64,000 nucleotides of DNA from the NCBI RefSeq assembly GCF_006476065.1, contig NZ_ML636798.1, positions 974,906 through 1,038,905 of the forward strand, in the 5' to 3' direction. The notes below the pieces were generated by a model, which was not told where the DNA came from, ran no database searches, and saw nothing but the letters and a program-made list of their open reading frames with translations. The position numbers were made by a program, and so were the translations under genes. This document shows positions 50,849 to 62,189 of this stretch, piece after piece. Numbering within the stretch: position 1 is the stretch's first letter; each line of letters opens with the position of its first letter. The DNA is from Cognatiluteimonas lumbrici. Lineage in GTDB: Bacteria; Pseudomonadota; Gammaproteobacteria; Xanthomonadales; Xanthomonadaceae.

Positions 50849-51889
50849 ATGCCACTCACCCTCGGGATGACCGGGATGGACCCGGCCACGGAAGCCGCGC
50901 TCAAGGCGGCTTTCGACAACGCCAATGCGCGCATCGGCAAGCAGTGGCGGCAGGCGCCCGAGGGCGAAGCGGACTACATCGTGGTGGACATGGACAGCAT
51001 GTACGGGCCGATGAGCTGGCTGCGCCTGCATGCCGCCGGCAAGCGGGTGATCGGCCTGAGCTCCGCCAGCCGCACCCAGACCGACTACCACCTGGCGCGC
51101 CCGTTCGACGCGGCCGCGCTGGCGACGCTGCTGCAGCGGATCGCGGCCGAGGCGCCGCCCGAGCCCGCCGGCATGTCGCCCTCGCCGGTGCCGCAGGACG
51201 AACTGCGCGAAGAACATCCCGCGCCCGTGGACGAGGAGGCGATGGCGCCCGGCCCGGTGCCCGGCGAGCCCGCGTCGGAACAGGTGGGCACGCTCGAGCC
51301 CGCCACCGTGGCCCCGCCCGAGCCACCGCGCGAGCGCACGCTGCGCGACTGGTTCGAACCCGGCGTGCTGGCCGGCAAGCGGCGCTTCGCGCGCGACGAC
51401 GGTCCGGAACTGTTCATCGACGCGGACGCGCGCACCTGGTTCGGCCCGAGCGCGCTCAAGCCGCTGGCGGGCTACTTCGAGGGCGCCGTGGCCGAAGGCG
51501 ACTTCGAGCCGCTGGACGACGCCGCATGGGACGCGCGCACCGGTGCCCTGGGCACGGCGCAGCCGCTGTCGCGCCTGCAGTGGTTCGGCGGGCTGGTCGC
51601 CGGCAAGGGCACGCTGCTGCCCGGGAACGACCCTGGCGGCCGCTACAAGCTGGGCAAGTGGCCACAGACCGAACGCGAGTACCCCAAGCACTTCCGCATC
51701 GCGACCGCGATGATGAAGGGCCCCGCGACGCTCGACGAGATCGCCGCCGCCAGCGGCGTGGCGCTGCCGGAAGTGGTCGACTTCGTGAACGCCAACCTGG
51801 CCACCGGCTACGCGGAGATGGTCCCGGACGCGCCGCCGGAGCCCGAGGAACCCGCGCGCGGCGGCCTGTTCGGGCGCCGCCGCAAGTAA
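50849..51889 (+). CDS. Hypothetical protein with receiver-like N-domain and winged-helix-like C-domain
   Basis: 346 residues. The first ~100 residues resemble a degenerate response-regulator receiver: a strand [12 protein letters not shown] in the place of the phosphoacceptor strand, RVIGLSSA as the fourth strand and [15 protein letters not shown] as the end. A ~55-residue Pro/Glu linker follows, then a C-terminal half with [16 protein letters not shown] and [24 protein letters not shown], which reads like a winged helix. No DNA-binding or output domain is certain. It sits between the HNH gene and dxs. Confidence 0.65.
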   Translation: MPLTLGMTGMDPATEAALKAAFDNANARIGKQWRQAPEGEADYIVVDMDSMYGPMSWLRLHAAGKRVIGLSSASRTQTDYHLARPFDAAALATLLQRIAAEAPPEPAGMSPSPVPQDELREEHPAPVDEEAMAPGPVPGEPASEQVGTLEPATVAPPEPPRERTLRDWFEPGVLAGKRRFARDDGPELFIDADARTWFGPSALKPLAGYFEGAVAEGDFEPLDDAAWDARTGALGTAQPLSRLQWFGGLVAGKGTLLPGNDPGGRYKLGKWPQTEREYPKHFRIATAMMKGPATLDEIAAASGVALPEVVDFVNANLATGYAEMVPDAPPEPEEPARGGLFGRRRK

Positions 51890-51936
51890 ACCGCGCTCGC
51901 CTTGCCCCCCGCGACCGCGGGGGCGAAAATGCCGCA

Positions 51937-53877
51937 ATGACAAACCCCCACCCGATCGATGCGGAGCGCTATCCGCTGCTGGCCGCGATCGACGCCCCCG
52001 CCGACCTGCGCCGCCTGCAGGCCTCCGAACTGCGCGCGGTCGCCGACGAACTGCGCGCCTACCTGATCGAGTGCGTGGGGCATTCCGGCGGCCACTTCGG
52101 CGCCGGCCTCGGCGTGGTCGAGCTGACCACCGCCCTCCATTACCTGTACGACACCCCGCACGACCGCATCGTCTGGGACGTCGGCCACCAGGCCTACCCG
52201 CACAAGATCCTGACCGGTCGCCGCGACGGCATCCGCTCGGTGAAGCAGGCCGGCGGCATCGCGCCGTTCCCGAAGCGCGAGGAGAGCGAGTACGACACCT
52301 TCGGCGTCGGCCACTCCTCCACCTCCATCTCGGCCGCGCTCGGCATGGCGGTGGCTAACAAGCTCATTGAAAGCGCACGCGCCGGCAACGAGCGCAAGGT
52401 CGTGGCCGTGATCGGCGACGGCGCGATGACCGCGGGCATGGCCTACGAGGCCCTCAACCACGCCGGCGGCATGGATCCCGAGCCCGACATCCTGGTGATC
52501 CTCAACGACAACCGGATGTCCATCAGCGAGAACGTCGGCGGCCTGACGCGGATGCTCGGGCGCGCGACCGCGAGCCCCGCGCTCAACGCGATCCGCGAGG
52601 GCGGCAAGAAGATCCTCGGCGACAAGCGCAGCAGCGGCCCCGCGCGCTTCGTGCGCCGCTGGGAGGAACACTGGAAGGGCATGTTCGTGCCGTCCACGCT
52701 GTTCGAGGAAATGGGCTTCCACTACACCGGCCCGATCGACGGCCATGACATGGACGCGCTGGTGGCGTCGCTGCGCACGCTCAAGGGCCTCAAGGGGCCG
52801 CAGCTGCTGCACGTGATCACCACCAAGGGCAAGGGCTACGAGCGCGCCGAGGGCGACCAGATCGGTTACCACGCGGTCTCGCCCTTCGACCCCGAGCTGG
52901 GCGTGGTCAAGAAGCCCGGCGCGGTGAAGAAGCCGACCTACACCGACGTGTTCGGCGACTGGCTGTGCGACATGGCCGCCGCCGACGACAAGCTGATGGG
53001 CATCACCCCGGCGATGCGCGAGGGCTCCGGCCTGGTGCGCTTCAGCAAGGAATACCCGGAGCGCTACTTCGACGTCGCGATCGCCGAGCAGCACGCGGTG
53101 ACGCTGGCCGCGGGCATGGCCTGCGAAGGCGCCAAGCCGGTGGTCGCGATCTATTCGACCTTCCTGCAGCGCGGCTACGACCAGCTGGTGCACGACGTCG
53201 CGATCCAGAACCTCGACGTGCTGTTCGCGATCGACCGCGGCGGCGTGGTCGGTCCGGACGGCGCGACCCATGCCGGCAACCTCGACCTCAGCTACCTGCG
53301 CTGCGTGCCGAACATGGTGGTGATGGCGCCGGCGGACGAGGACGAGTGCCGCAGGATGCTGTCCACCGGCTTCCGCTTCCAGGGCCCGGCCGCGGTGCGT
53401 TATCCGCGCGGCACCGGCCCCGGGGTGGCGATCGGGCCGACGCTCGACACGCTGCCGGTCGGCAAGGCGCAGCTGCGCCGCCGCGGCGGCCGCGTCGCCC
53501 TGCTCGCCTTCGGCGCGATCGTGCCGGCGGCCGAGGAAGTCGGCGCCGAGCTCGGGCTCACCGTCGTCAACATGCGCTTCGTGAAGCCGCTCGACCGCGC
53601 GCTGGTGCTCGAGCTCGCGGGTTCGCACGAGGGCCTGGTGACGCTCGAGGACAACGTCGTCGCCGGCGGCGCCGGCAGCGGCGTCGCGGAACTGCTCGCG
53701 GCCGAGGGCATCGCCATGCCGATCCTGCACCTGGGTCTGCCGGACGCGTTCCAGCACCACGCCAGCCGCGAACAGCTGCTGGCCGAGGCCGGGCTCGACG
53801 CGGCGGGCATCCGCAAGTCGGTGCTGGCCCGCTGGCCGGCGCTCGCGACCCAGCCGCCGGCCGTCGCCGCGCGCTGA
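51937..53877 (+). CDS. dxs: 1-deoxy-D-xylulose-5-phosphate synthase
   Basis: 646 residues from the ATG at 51937; the frame is open much further upstream through the previous gene but only this start fits. Condenses pyruvate and glyceraldehyde-3-phosphate with thiamine diphosphate, the entry step of isoprenoid synthesis. Motifs: [37 protein letters not shown] site [18 protein letters not shown]...[17 protein letters not shown], and YPRGTG. Confidence 0.97.
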   Translation: MTNPHPIDAERYPLLAAIDAPADLRRLQASELRAVADELRAYLIECVGHSGGHFGAGLGVVELTTALHYLYDTPHDRIVWDVGHQAYPHKILTGRRDGIRSVKQAGGIAPFPKREESEYDTFGVGHSSTSISAALGMAVANKLIESARAGNERKVVAVIGDGAMTAGMAYEALNHAGGMDPEPDILVILNDNRMSISENVGGLTRMLGRATASPALNAIREGGKKILGDKRSSGPARFVRRWEEHWKGMFVPSTLFEEMGFHYTGPIDGHDMDALVASLRTLKGLKGPQLLHVITTKGKGYERAEGDQIGYHAVSPFDPELGVVKKPGAVKKPTYTDVFGDWLCDMAAADDKLMGITPAMREGSGLVRFSKEYPERYFDVAIAEQHAVTLAAGMACEGAKPVVAIYSTFLQRGYDQLVHDVAIQNLDVLFAIDRGGVVGPDGATHAGNLDLSYLRCVPNMVVMAPADEDECRRMLSTGFRFQGPAAVRYPRGTGPGVAIGPTLDTLPVGKAQLRRRGGRVALLAFGAIVPAAEEVGAELGLTVVNMRFVKPLDRALVLELAGSHEGLVTLEDNVVAGGAGSGVAELLAAEGIAMPILHLGLPDAFQHHASREQLLAEAGLDAAGIRKSVLARWPALATQPPAVAAR

Positions 53878-53930
53878 CCGCGCGCCGCGCTTCGGTACAC
53901 TGCGCGCGAATCCACGTCCGGGAGTCCCCC

Positions 53931-54356
53931 ATGCGCCTGTCGCTGTCCGTGCTGTTGCTGGCCCTCGCCCCGCTCGCCTTCGCCGGCAATCCGACCACCC
54001 ATGGCGCGCCGATCCCGGACGAGGGCGCGGTGGTGCCGATCTCCGTGGCCGCCGCCGATGCCGACGCCTACGCCGGCGCCGAGCACCGCTTCAGCGGCCG
54101 CATCACCGAGGTCTGCCAGAAGGAAGGCTGCTGGCTGATGCTCGAGGACGACGGCCAGGCCGCGCGCGTAATGATGAAGGACCACGCCTTCGCGGTGCCG
54201 AAGGACGCCCGCGGCAGCGCCGAGGTCTACGGCGTGCTCTCGGTGAAGGAGCTGACGAAGGAAGCGGCGCAGCACCTGGCCGAGGATTCCGGAAGCGACG
54301 TGCTCCCGCAGGAGCGCGAGCTGCGCATCGTCGCCACCGGGGTCCGGATCGACTGA
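53931..54356 (+). CDS. DUF4920 family periplasmic protein
   Basis: 141 residues with a Sec signal (ending LAFA) and a small beta-barrel domain containing RFSGRITEVCQKEGCWLML, a CX5C pair that may bind metal, and RVMMKDHAFAVP. Matches DUF4920; unknown role. A strong terminator follows 24 bases after the stop. Confidence 0.83.
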   Translation: MRLSLSVLLLALAPLAFAGNPTTHGAPIPDEGAVVPISVAAADADAYAGAEHRFSGRITEVCQKEGCWLMLEDDGQAARVMMKDHAFAVPKDARGSAEVYGVLSVKELTKEAAQHLAEDSGSDVLPQERELRIVATGVRID

Positions 54357-54379
54357 ACGGGAACCACGGTCCACGAACG

Positions 54380-54409
54380 GAAACGCCCGGCCATGAGCCG
54401 GGCGTTTTC
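54380..54409. terminator. Bidirectional intrinsic terminator
   Basis: CGCCCGGC (54384-54391), 5-base loop, GCCGGGCG (54397-54404) then TTTTC on plus; on minus the same stem runs into TTTCC. It ends the DUF4920 transcript from the left and tRNA-Pro from the right. Confidence 0.85.
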
Positions 54410-54420
54410 GTTGATCGGAT

Positions 54421-54497
54421 TGGTCGGGGTAGCCGGATTTGAACCGACGACCACCTGTCCCCCAGACAGGTGCGCTACCAGGCTGCGCTATACCCCG
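54421..54497 (-). tRNA. tRNA-Pro (GGG)
   Basis: 77 nt with encoded CCA. Acceptor CGGGGTA/TACCCCG, D arm GCGCAGCCTGGTAGCGC, anticodon loop CTGGGGG on a CCTGT/ACAGG stem, T loop TTCAAAT. Follows merR on the same strand, as in other Xanthomonadaceae. Confidence 0.97.
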
Positions 54498-54521
54498 AGC
54501 AGGGCGTGGATTATAGCCGAG

Positions 54522-54878
54522 TCAGCGCTTCAGGAGCTGCAGGACTTCCTCTAGCTCCATCCGCACCTGGCGGACGATCTGCGAGCTCATGGCGGCTTCC
54601 TGGCGGGCGTCCTCGCCCTCCAGGCGCATGCGCGCGCCGCCGATGGTGTAGCCCTGCTCGTACAGCAGGCCTCGGATCTGGCGGACCATCAGCACGTCGT
54701 GGCGCTGGTAGTAGCGGCGGTTGCCGCGGCGCTTTACCGGCTTCAGCGACGGGAACTCGGTCTCCCAGTAGCGCAGCACGTGCGGCTTCACGTCGCACAG
54801 CTCGCTGACCTCGCCGATCGTGAAGTAGCGCTTGGCCGGGATCGGCGGGAGCTCGCGGTTGCTGCCGGGGTCAAGCAT
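54522..54878 (-). CDS. MerR family transcriptional regulator
   Basis: 118 residues. N-terminal MerR winged helix-turn-helix ([25 protein letters not shown], then [23 protein letters not shown]) and a C-terminal dimerisation helix without metal-binding Cys. Overlaps ihfA by 8 bases. The pheT-ihfA-merR arrangement is widespread; its regulon is unknown. Confidence 0.94.
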   Translation of the reverse strand: MLDPGSNRELPPIPAKRYFTIGEVSELCDVKPHVLRYWETEFPSLKPVKRRGNRRYYQRHDVLMVRQIRGLLYEQGYTIGGARMRLEGEDARQEAAMSSQIVRQVRMELEEVLQLLKR

Positions 54879-55176
54879 TCGCCGGCTCCCCCGCGTAGGC
54901 CTCGACCCGCTCCTTCAGCTTCTGGCCCGGGCGGAAGGTCACCACGGTGCGGGCGGTGATCGGGATCTCCTCGCCGGTCTTGGGGTTGCGGCCGGGGCGC
55001 TGGTTCTTGCGCCGCAGGTCGAAGTTGCCGAAGCCGGAGAGCTTGACCTGGCGCCCGTGCTGGAGGGATTCGCGCAGCACGTCGAAGAAGGCGTCCACGA
55101 ACTCCTTCGCCTCGCGCTTGTTCAGCCCGACGTCCTCGTACAGCCGCTCGGCCATTTCCGCCTTGGTCAACGCCAT
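54871..55176 (-). CDS. ihfA: Integration host factor subunit alpha
   Basis: 101 residues from the ATG at 55176. DNA-bending heterodimer subunit. Motifs: [62 protein letters not shown] with the intercalating Pro, and [13 protein letters not shown]. Between pheT and merR, as in E. coli (pheT-ihfA). Confidence 0.97.
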   Translation of the reverse strand: MALTKAEMAERLYEDVGLNKREAKEFVDAFFDVLRESLQHGRQVKLSGFGNFDLRRKNQRPGRNPKTGEEIPITARTVVTFRPGQKLKERVEAYAGEPANA

Positions 55177-55217
55177 CCTGCCTTCCCCCCTGGGTGCCCC
55201 GGGACTTCCCGGTGCGG

Positions 55218-57593
55218 TCAAGCCCGGATCTTTGCGCCGTGGTCGCGTTCCAGCGCGGCGGTGACCGCCGCCACGACCGCGTCCACGTCGTGGTCGGTCA
55301 ATGTGCGTGATTCTTCTTGAAGAATCAAGCCCATAGCGAGACTCTTGCATCCCGATTCCACGCCCTTGCCCTGGTAGCGGTCGAACAATTCCAGTCCACG
55401 CAGGAAGGGGCCCGCGGCGGCCTGGACGGTGTCGCGAACCGTGGCCCAGGTCACGCTTTCGGGCAGCACGAAGGCCAGGTCACGGCGCACGGAGGGGTAC
55501 CTGGACAACGCCCGCGCGCGCGGCAGGTGGCGTTGCAGCAGGAGGTCGAGGTCCAGTTCGAAGGCGTAGACCTCCGGATCCAGGTCGAGCGCGCGCTGCA
55601 GCCGGGGGTGGAGCTGTCCGATCCAGCCGATCGCCACGCCGTCGCGCAGCACCTCGGCCGAACGCCCCGGGTGCGCCCATGGCTGCGTCACCGCCCGGAA
55701 CTCCAGGGTGGCGGCCGACAGCGCGGCCAGGCTCTGCAGGTCGCCCTTGAGGTCGTGGAAGTCGAGCGCGCGCTCGGCGACGCCCCACTGCTTGCCCGAC
55801 GCGCTGCCGCAGGCGACCGCGGCCACGCGCAGCGTCTCCACCGGTGGCGAGCCGGACCCGCCGGCGCGGAACACCTTGCCGAGCTCGAACAGGCGCACGC
55901 GCGGCTGCTGGCGCGCGGCGTTGCGCGCGAGCGCGTCCACCAGCCCCGGCAGCAGCGAGGTGCGCATCACGCCCAGTTCCGCACTGAGCGGATTGGCCAG
56001 CGCCACCTGGCCCTCGGCCAGGTCCCACTTCGCCAGCAGCGCGGCATCCACGAAGGCGTAGTTGACCGCCTCCAGGTAATCGCGGGCGGCGAGCTGGCGG
56101 CGGGCGTCGGCCTCGGCCACGCGGGTCTCGCTCGGCTCGACCAGGCGGGTGGCGCCGCCCGGCAGGCGCGCAGGGATGGCGTCGTAGCCGTGGATGCGCG
56201 CGACCTCCTCGATCAGGTCCTCCTCGATCGCCAGGTCGAAGCGGCGCGCCGGCGGCGTGACCTGCCAGCCCTCGGCATCGGCCGACACCTCCAGCCCCAG
56301 CGCGCGCAGGATGCGCTCCACCTCCGCGTCGGCGACCGACAGCCCGAGCACCCGCGCCAGCCGAGCGCGGCGCAGGTGGATCGGCCGCGGCGCCGGCAGG
56401 TGCGCGTCGAGCGCCGCCTCGACCACCGGGCCCGGCGTGCCGCCGGCGAGGTCGAGCAGCAAGCGGGTCGCCCGCTCGATCGCGATGCGCGGCAGCTGCG
56501 GATCCACGCCGCGCTCGAAGCGGTGGCCGGCGTCGGTGTGCAGGCCGAGCCTGCGCCCGCGCCCGATGATCGCGGCCGGCGCGAAGTGCGCCGCCTCCAG
56601 GAACACGTTGCGCGTGGCGTCGGTCACGCGGGTGTCGTGGCCGCCCATGATCCCGGCCAGCGCAACCGGCCTGTCGGCGTCGGTCACCAGCAGGAAGCCC
56701 GGGTCGAGGCTCACCTCGCGACCGTCGAGCAGCTTCAGCGACTCGCCGCCGCGCGCGTGGCGCACGCCGACCGGGCCGCGCAGCAGGTCGCGGTCGAACG
56801 CGTGCATCGGCTGGCCCAGCTCGAGCATCACGTACTGGGTGATGTCCACCGGCAGGCTCAACGGGCGGATGCCCGAGCGGCGCAGGCGCTCGGCCATCCA
56901 CGCCGGCGTGGGGCGCGCGGCATCCACGCCCTCGACCACGCGGCCGACGTAGCGCGGCGCATCGGCGCCCGCGTGCAGTTCCACCTCGAGGCGCGCGTCG
57001 CCGGCCGCCGGCACCGGCTCGGCGTCCATCGGCTCCACCTGCGCGCCGGTGGCCGCGGCCACGTCGTACGCGATCCCGCGCACGCTGAAGCAGTCGGCGC
57101 GGTTGGGGGTCAGCTTGAGCTCGATGGCGGCGTCCGGAAGGCCGAGGTAGTCGGCCAGCGGCGTGCCGACGGGCGCGTCCGCGGGCAGCTCCATCAGCCC
57201 GGAGGCATCGGCGTCCACGCCCAGTTCCTTCGCCGAACAGAGCATCCCGTTGGATTCGACGCCGCGCAGCTTCGCGGCCTTGATGGCGATGTCGCCGAGC
57301 TTCGCGCCGACCATCGCCAGCGGCGCCAGCAACCCGGCGCGCGCGTTCGGCGCGCCGCAGACGATCTGCAGCGGCGTGCCGGTGCCGGCGTCCACCTGGC
57401 ACACCTGCAGGCGATCGGCCTGCGGATGCTTTTCGCAGGAGACGATGCGCGCGACCACGACGCCGTCGAGGCCCTCGCCCAGCGGCACGAGCTCCTCGAC
57501 CTCGAGCCCGATCGCGGTCAGGGTGTCGACCAGCTGTTCGCGGCTGGCATGGGTGCGGACGTGCTGGCGCAGCCAGTTCTCGCTGAATTTCAT
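55218..57593 (-). CDS. pheT: Phenylalanine-tRNA ligase beta subunit
   Basis: 791 residues from the ATG at 57593 ([12 protein letters not shown]). Forms the alpha2beta2 synthetase. Domains: tRNA-binding domain ([16 protein letters not shown], residues 40-150), B3/B4 editing region, B5, and the C-terminal anticodon-binding ferredoxin-like domain ([17 protein letters not shown]). 24 bases after pheS. The ORF is open upstream but only into the spacer. Confidence 0.97.
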   Translation of the reverse strand: MKFSENWLRQHVRTHASREQLVDTLTAIGLEVEELVPLGEGLDGVVVARIVSCEKHPQADRLQVCQVDAGTGTPLQIVCGAPNARAGLLAPLAMVGAKLGDIAIKAAKLRGVESNGMLCSAKELGVDADASGLMELPADAPVGTPLADYLGLPDAAIELKLTPNRADCFSVRGIAYDVAAATGAQVEPMDAEPVPAAGDARLEVELHAGADAPRYVGRVVEGVDAARPTPAWMAERLRRSGIRPLSLPVDITQYVMLELGQPMHAFDRDLLRGPVGVRHARGGESLKLLDGREVSLDPGFLLVTDADRPVALAGIMGGHDTRVTDATRNVFLEAAHFAPAAIIGRGRRLGLHTDAGHRFERGVDPQLPRIAIERATRLLLDLAGGTPGPVVEAALDAHLPAPRPIHLRRARLARVLGLSVADAEVERILRALGLEVSADAEGWQVTPPARRFDLAIEEDLIEEVARIHGYDAIPARLPGGATRLVEPSETRVAEADARRQLAARDYLEAVNYAFVDAALLAKWDLAEGQVALANPLSAELGVMRTSLLPGLVDALARNAARQQPRVRLFELGKVFRAGGSGSPPVETLRVAAVACGSASGKQWGVAERALDFHDLKGDLQSLAALSAATLEFRAVTQPWAHPGRSAEVLRDGVAIGWIGQLHPRLQRALDLDPEVYAFELDLDLLLQRHLPRARALSRYPSVRRDLAFVLPESVTWATVRDTVQAAAGPFLRGLELFDRYQGKGVESGCKSLAMGLILQEESRTLTDHDVDAVVAAVTAALERDHGAKIRA

Positions 57594-57618
57594 GGCATGC
57601 CCTTCAAAAGAATGAGCC

Positions 57619-59115
<1,497 letters not shown>

Positions 59116-59313
59116 TCAGAGATACGGAAGCATGCGATCGAGACGGCCCGCATCCTCGGCACGAACGTGGTTCGTCTGCCGCAGGTTGCGCTTCCGCTTG
59201 GTCGCCTTCTTGGTGAGGATGTGGCTCTTGTTGGCGTGGCCGCACTTGTACTTGCCGGAAGCGGTCTTCCGGAAGCGCTTGGCCGCCGCCCGATTGGTCT
59301 TGATCTTGGGCAT
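59116..59313 (-). CDS. rpmI: 50S ribosomal protein L35
   Basis: 65 residues from the ATG at 59313: [20 protein letters not shown], then [21 protein letters not shown]. Exactly the family length. The longer open frame upstream is not coding. Confidence 0.98.
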   Translation of the reverse strand: MPKIKTNRAAAKRFRKTASGKYKCGHANKSHILTKKATKRKRNLRQTNHVRAEDAGRLDRMLPYL

Positions 59314-59431
59314 TGGTGTGTCCTTGCGAAATCTCGAACTGGCCTGGGCGGTGGCCGTGGCCACGCTTTCCATCCTGCCCATGCCGGTGGGTAGGCCATC
59401 GATCCGCAAGGAATCGGCGGCGGGTCCTGGG

Positions 59432-59460
59432 AAAATCAAAAGCCCCGGCGCAAACCGGGC
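59432..59460 (-). terminator. Hairpin with T-rich tail 14 bases after infC
   Basis: Minus strand: GCCCGG, 6-base loop, CCGGGGC, then TTTTGATTTT. A TATAAT hexamer (59466-59471) lies between the infC stop and this hairpin and could be a -10 box for an rpmI transcript, although no -35 is evident. The hairpin may therefore attenuate or partly terminate the thrS-infC transcript before rpmI. Confidence 0.65.
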
Positions 59461-59474
59461 CGACCATTATAGGC

Positions 59475-59996
59475 CTATTTCTTCTTGGGGGCGATCATCA
59501 TGACCATCTGCCGGCCTTCGAGCCGGGGGCGGGACTCGACCACGATGTCCTCGCCCAGGTCGGCCTCGATCCGCTGCGCCATCTCCCGGCCCAGCTCCTG
59601 GTGGCTCATCTCGCGGCCACGGAAGCGGATATTGACCTTGATCTTGTCGCCGTCCTCCAGGAAGCCGCGCATCTTGCGCAGCTTGATCTGGTAGTCGCCC
59701 TCGTCCGTGACCGGACGGAACTTCACTTCCTTGATCTCGACCTGGCGGGACTTCTTCTTGGCCTCGTTGGCCTTCTTCTGGGCCTCGAACCGGAACTTGC
59801 CGAAGTCCATGATCTTGCACACCGGCGGATCCGCGTTGGGCTGGATCTCCACCAGGTCGAGGCCTTCCTCCTCGGCCATCGCAAGCGCCTCGTCGCGCGA
59901 AAGCACGCCGATCATCTCGCCGTCGCTGCCAATCACGCGCACGCGCGGGACGCGGATTTCCTGGTTCTTGCGGTTCTGCTTGTCGGCGGTGCTGAT
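59475..59996 (-). CDS. infC: Translation initiation factor IF-3 (ATC start codon)
   Basis: 173 residues when started at ATC 59996: SD GGAG lies 8 bases upstream, and the N-terminus [20 protein letters not shown] matches homologues. Starting at the first ATG/GTG (59942) would lose this conserved basic tail. Rare AUU/AUC-type starts are how IF-3 senses its own level and represses itself. Domains: N-domain ([30 protein letters not shown]) and C-domain ([17 protein letters not shown]). 17 bases after thrS. Confidence 0.95.
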   Translation of the reverse strand: MSTADKQNRKNQEIRVPRVRVIGSDGEMIGVLSRDEALAMAEEEGLDLVEIQPNADPPVCKIMDFGKFRFEAQKKANEAKKKSRQVEIKEVKFRPVTDEGDYQIKLRKMRGFLEDGDKIKVNIRFRGREMSHQELGREMAQRIEADLGEDIVVESRPRLEGRQMVMMIAPKKK

Positions 59997-60013
59997 ATTG
60001 CGATCTCCGGGGG

Positions 60014-61912
60014 TTAAAGGGCTTCGGTGCCAAGGCGGGCGGCGAAGTCGGCAACGCTCATCGTGCCAAGGTCTTCGCCACCACGGGTACGCACCGCGAC
60101 CATGCCATTGTCCTTCTCGCGGTCGCCGACCACCAGCAGGTAGGGCACGCGTTGCAGCGTGTGCTCGCGGATTTTATAGCCGATCTTCTCGTTGCGCAAA
60201 TCGGATTCGACCCGGAAGCCTTGATTCGTAAGGGTTTTCCGAACCTCGTCGGCCCAGTCGGCCTGGGCGTCCGTGATGTTCATCACGACCGCCTGGACCG
60301 GGGCCAGCCAGGCCGGCCAGACCCCGGCATGGTGCTCGATCAGGATGCCGATGAAGCGCTCCATGGAGCCCACGATGGCGCGGTGCAGCATGACCGGGTG
60401 GCGCTTCTGGCTGTGCTCGTCGACGTACTCGGCGCCGAGCCGGGCCGGCATCATGAAGTCCACCTGCATGGTCCCGAGCTGCCAGGTGCGGCCGATGGCG
60501 TCCTTCAGGTGGTACTCGATCTTGGGGCCGTAGAAGGCGCCCTCGCCCGGGAGTTCCTCCCACTCCACCCCGGCCGCGCGCAAGGCGGCGCGAAGGGCCT
60601 CCTCGGCCTTGTCCCAGGTGGCGTCGTCGCCCATCCGCGGCTCCGGGCGCAGCGCCAGCTTCACCTTGACGTCGGTGAAGCCGAAGTCCGCGTAGACCTT
60701 CATCGCCTGGGCGTGGAACGCGGTGACCTCGGCCTCGACCTGGCCGTCGGTGCAGAACACGTGGCCGTCGTCCTGGGTGAAGCCGCGCACCCGCAGGATC
60801 CCGTGCAGCGCGCCGGAGGGCTCGTTGCGGTGGCAGGCGCCGAACTCGCCGTAGCGGATCGGCAGGTCGCGGTAGCTGTGCAGCCCCTGCCTGAAGACCT
60901 GGACGTGGCCGGGGCAGTTCATCGGCTTGAGCGCGTAGGTGCGCTTCTCCGACTCGGTGAAGAACATGTTGTCCTGGTAGTTGTCCCAGTGGCCGGACTT
61001 CTTCCAGAGCTCCACGTCCAGGATCTGCGGGCAGCGCACCTCGCCGTAGCCGGTGTCGCGGTAGACCTTGCGCATGTACTGCTCGACCACCTGCCACACC
61101 GACCAGCCCTTCGGGTGCCAGAACACCAGGCCCGGGGCCTCCTCCTGCAGGTGGAACAGGTCCTGCTGCTTCGCGATCCGGCGGTGGTCGCGCTTCTCCG
61201 CCTCCTCGATCTGGCGCAGGTAGGCCTTGAGGTCCTTGTCGTTCAGCCAGGCGGTGCCGTAGATGCGGCTCAGCATCTGGTTGTTGTGGTCGCCGCGCCA
61301 GTAGGCGCCGGCCACCTTCATCAGCTTGAAGCTGCGCAGCTTGTCCGTGGACGGCACGTGCGGGCCGCGGCACAGGTCGGTGAACTCGCCCTGGCTGTAG
61401 AGCGAGAGCTCCTCGTCCGCCGGGATCGACTCGATGATCTGCGCCTTGTACTCCTCGCCCATGTCGCGGAAGAACTTCGTGGCCTCGTCGCGCGACTTGA
61501 CCGTGCGCGACACCGGCAGGCCCTCGGCGGCGATCCGCTTCATCTCCTCCTCGATCGCCGGCAGGTCCTCGGGGGTGAACGGGCGCTCGTAGGCGAAGTC
61601 GTAGTAGAAGCCGTTGTCGATCACCGGGCCGATCGTGACCTGCGCGCCGGGATGCAGGCGCTGCACGGCCTGGGCCAGCAGGTGCGCGGTGGAGTGGCGC
61701 ACGACCTCGAGCGCGTCGGGGTGCTTGTCGGTGACGATCTCCAGGGCCGCGTCGCGCTCGATGCGGAAGCTGGTGTCCACCAGCCGGCCGTCCACCTTGC
61801 CGGCCAGCGCGGCCTTGGCCAGGCCGGGACCGATGGAGGCGGCGACCTCGGCGACCGTCACCGGCTGGTCGAATTCGCGGCGGGAGCCGTCGGGAAGGGT
61901 GATCGCGATCAT
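60014..61912 (-). CDS. thrS: Threonine-tRNA ligase
   Basis: 632 residues from the ATG at 61912. TGS and editing domains ([27 protein letters not shown] with the Zn-dependent editing His), class II catalytic core ([39 protein letters not shown]) with the zinc Cys in MNCPGH, and the C-terminal anticodon-binding domain. Preceded by a short threonine-coding leader and a terminator, so transcription is probably controlled by threonine supply. Confidence 0.98.
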   Translation of the reverse strand: MIAITLPDGSRREFDQPVTVAEVAASIGPGLAKAALAGKVDGRLVDTSFRIERDAALEIVTDKHPDALEVVRHSTAHLLAQAVQRLHPGAQVTIGPVIDNGFYYDFAYERPFTPEDLPAIEEEMKRIAAEGLPVSRTVKSRDEATKFFRDMGEEYKAQIIESIPADEELSLYSQGEFTDLCRGPHVPSTDKLRSFKLMKVAGAYWRGDHNNQMLSRIYGTAWLNDKDLKAYLRQIEEAEKRDHRRIAKQQDLFHLQEEAPGLVFWHPKGWSVWQVVEQYMRKVYRDTGYGEVRCPQILDVELWKKSGHWDNYQDNMFFTESEKRTYALKPMNCPGHVQVFRQGLHSYRDLPIRYGEFGACHRNEPSGALHGILRVRGFTQDDGHVFCTDGQVEAEVTAFHAQAMKVYADFGFTDVKVKLALRPEPRMGDDATWDKAEEALRAALRAAGVEWEELPGEGAFYGPKIEYHLKDAIGRTWQLGTMQVDFMMPARLGAEYVDEHSQKRHPVMLHRAIVGSMERFIGILIEHHAGVWPAWLAPVQAVVMNITDAQADWADEVRKTLTNQGFRVESDLRNEKIGYKIREHTLQRVPYLLVVGDREKDNGMVAVRTRGGEDLGTMSVADFAARLGTEAL

Positions 61913-61935
61913 GGCGTGTGGACTCTCCGGACAAC

Positions 61936-61958
61936 AAAAAAGCGCCACGAGGGCGCCT
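61936..61958 (-). terminator. Intrinsic terminator in the thrS leader (attenuator)
   Basis: Minus strand: GGCGCC, CTCGT loop region, GGCGC, then six Ts (61936-61941). It lies 23 bases upstream of thrS, downstream of the eight-residue leader ORF. CGAGG at about 61973 could instead pair with CCTCG in this hairpin, giving a possible antiterminator. Confidence 0.8.
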
Positions 61959-61985
61959 GCGGGATGCGGAAGCCTCGGGCGGGTG

Positions 61986-62012
61986 TCAACGTTGGGCGGT
62001 GGTAGTGTCCAT
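61986..62012 (-). CDS. Putative thrS leader peptide MDTTTAQR
   Basis: ATG GAC ACT ACC ACC GCC CAA CGT TGA: three consecutive Thr codons in an eight-residue ORF that ends 28 bases before the terminator stem of thrS. The ribosome site is weak (GAG about 8 bases upstream). The position between tRNA-Val and thrS, the run of cognate codons and the downstream terminator are the standard parts of a ribosome-mediated attenuator, as in the E. coli thr and phe operons. Not supported by homology here. Confidence 0.6.
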   Translation of the reverse strand: MDTTTAQR

Positions 62013-62085
62013 GTCGCACGCTCGGCCGGCGTTTCCGCGGGCCACCTCTCGTTTCGTCGTCGTCCACGGGCATCGCGATGCCGCG

Positions 62086-62160
62086 TGGTGGGCGGTACAG
62101 GGTTCGAACCTGTGACCCCTACCATGTCAAGGTAGTGCTCTACCGCTGAGCTAACCGCCC
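62086..62160 (-). tRNA. tRNA-Val (GAC)
   Basis: 75 nt with encoded CCA. Acceptor GGGCGGT/ACCGCCC, D arm GCTCAGCGGTAGAGC, anticodon loop TTGACAT on a CTACC/GGTAG stem, T loop TTCGAAC. Upstream of thrS on the same strand. Confidence 0.97.
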
Positions 62161-62165
62161 GCTAT

Positions 62166-62180
62166 GCCCCCGCGAGGGGG
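62166..62180. other. Small GC stem-loop after uvrB
   Basis: CCCCC, GCGA loop, GGGGG, placed between the uvrB stop and tRNA-Val. No T-run on either strand, so it is a weak or rho-assisted 3' end at most. Confidence 0.4.
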
Positions 62181-62189
62181 TCGCGAATT

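Noticed and set aside
50512..51936. Long open frame leading into dxs that could extend Dxs upstream by hundreds of residues
   Set aside because: The extra part is out of frame with the real genes it crosses and has an Arg/Ala/Gly-rich shadow composition; Dxs homologues start at 51937.
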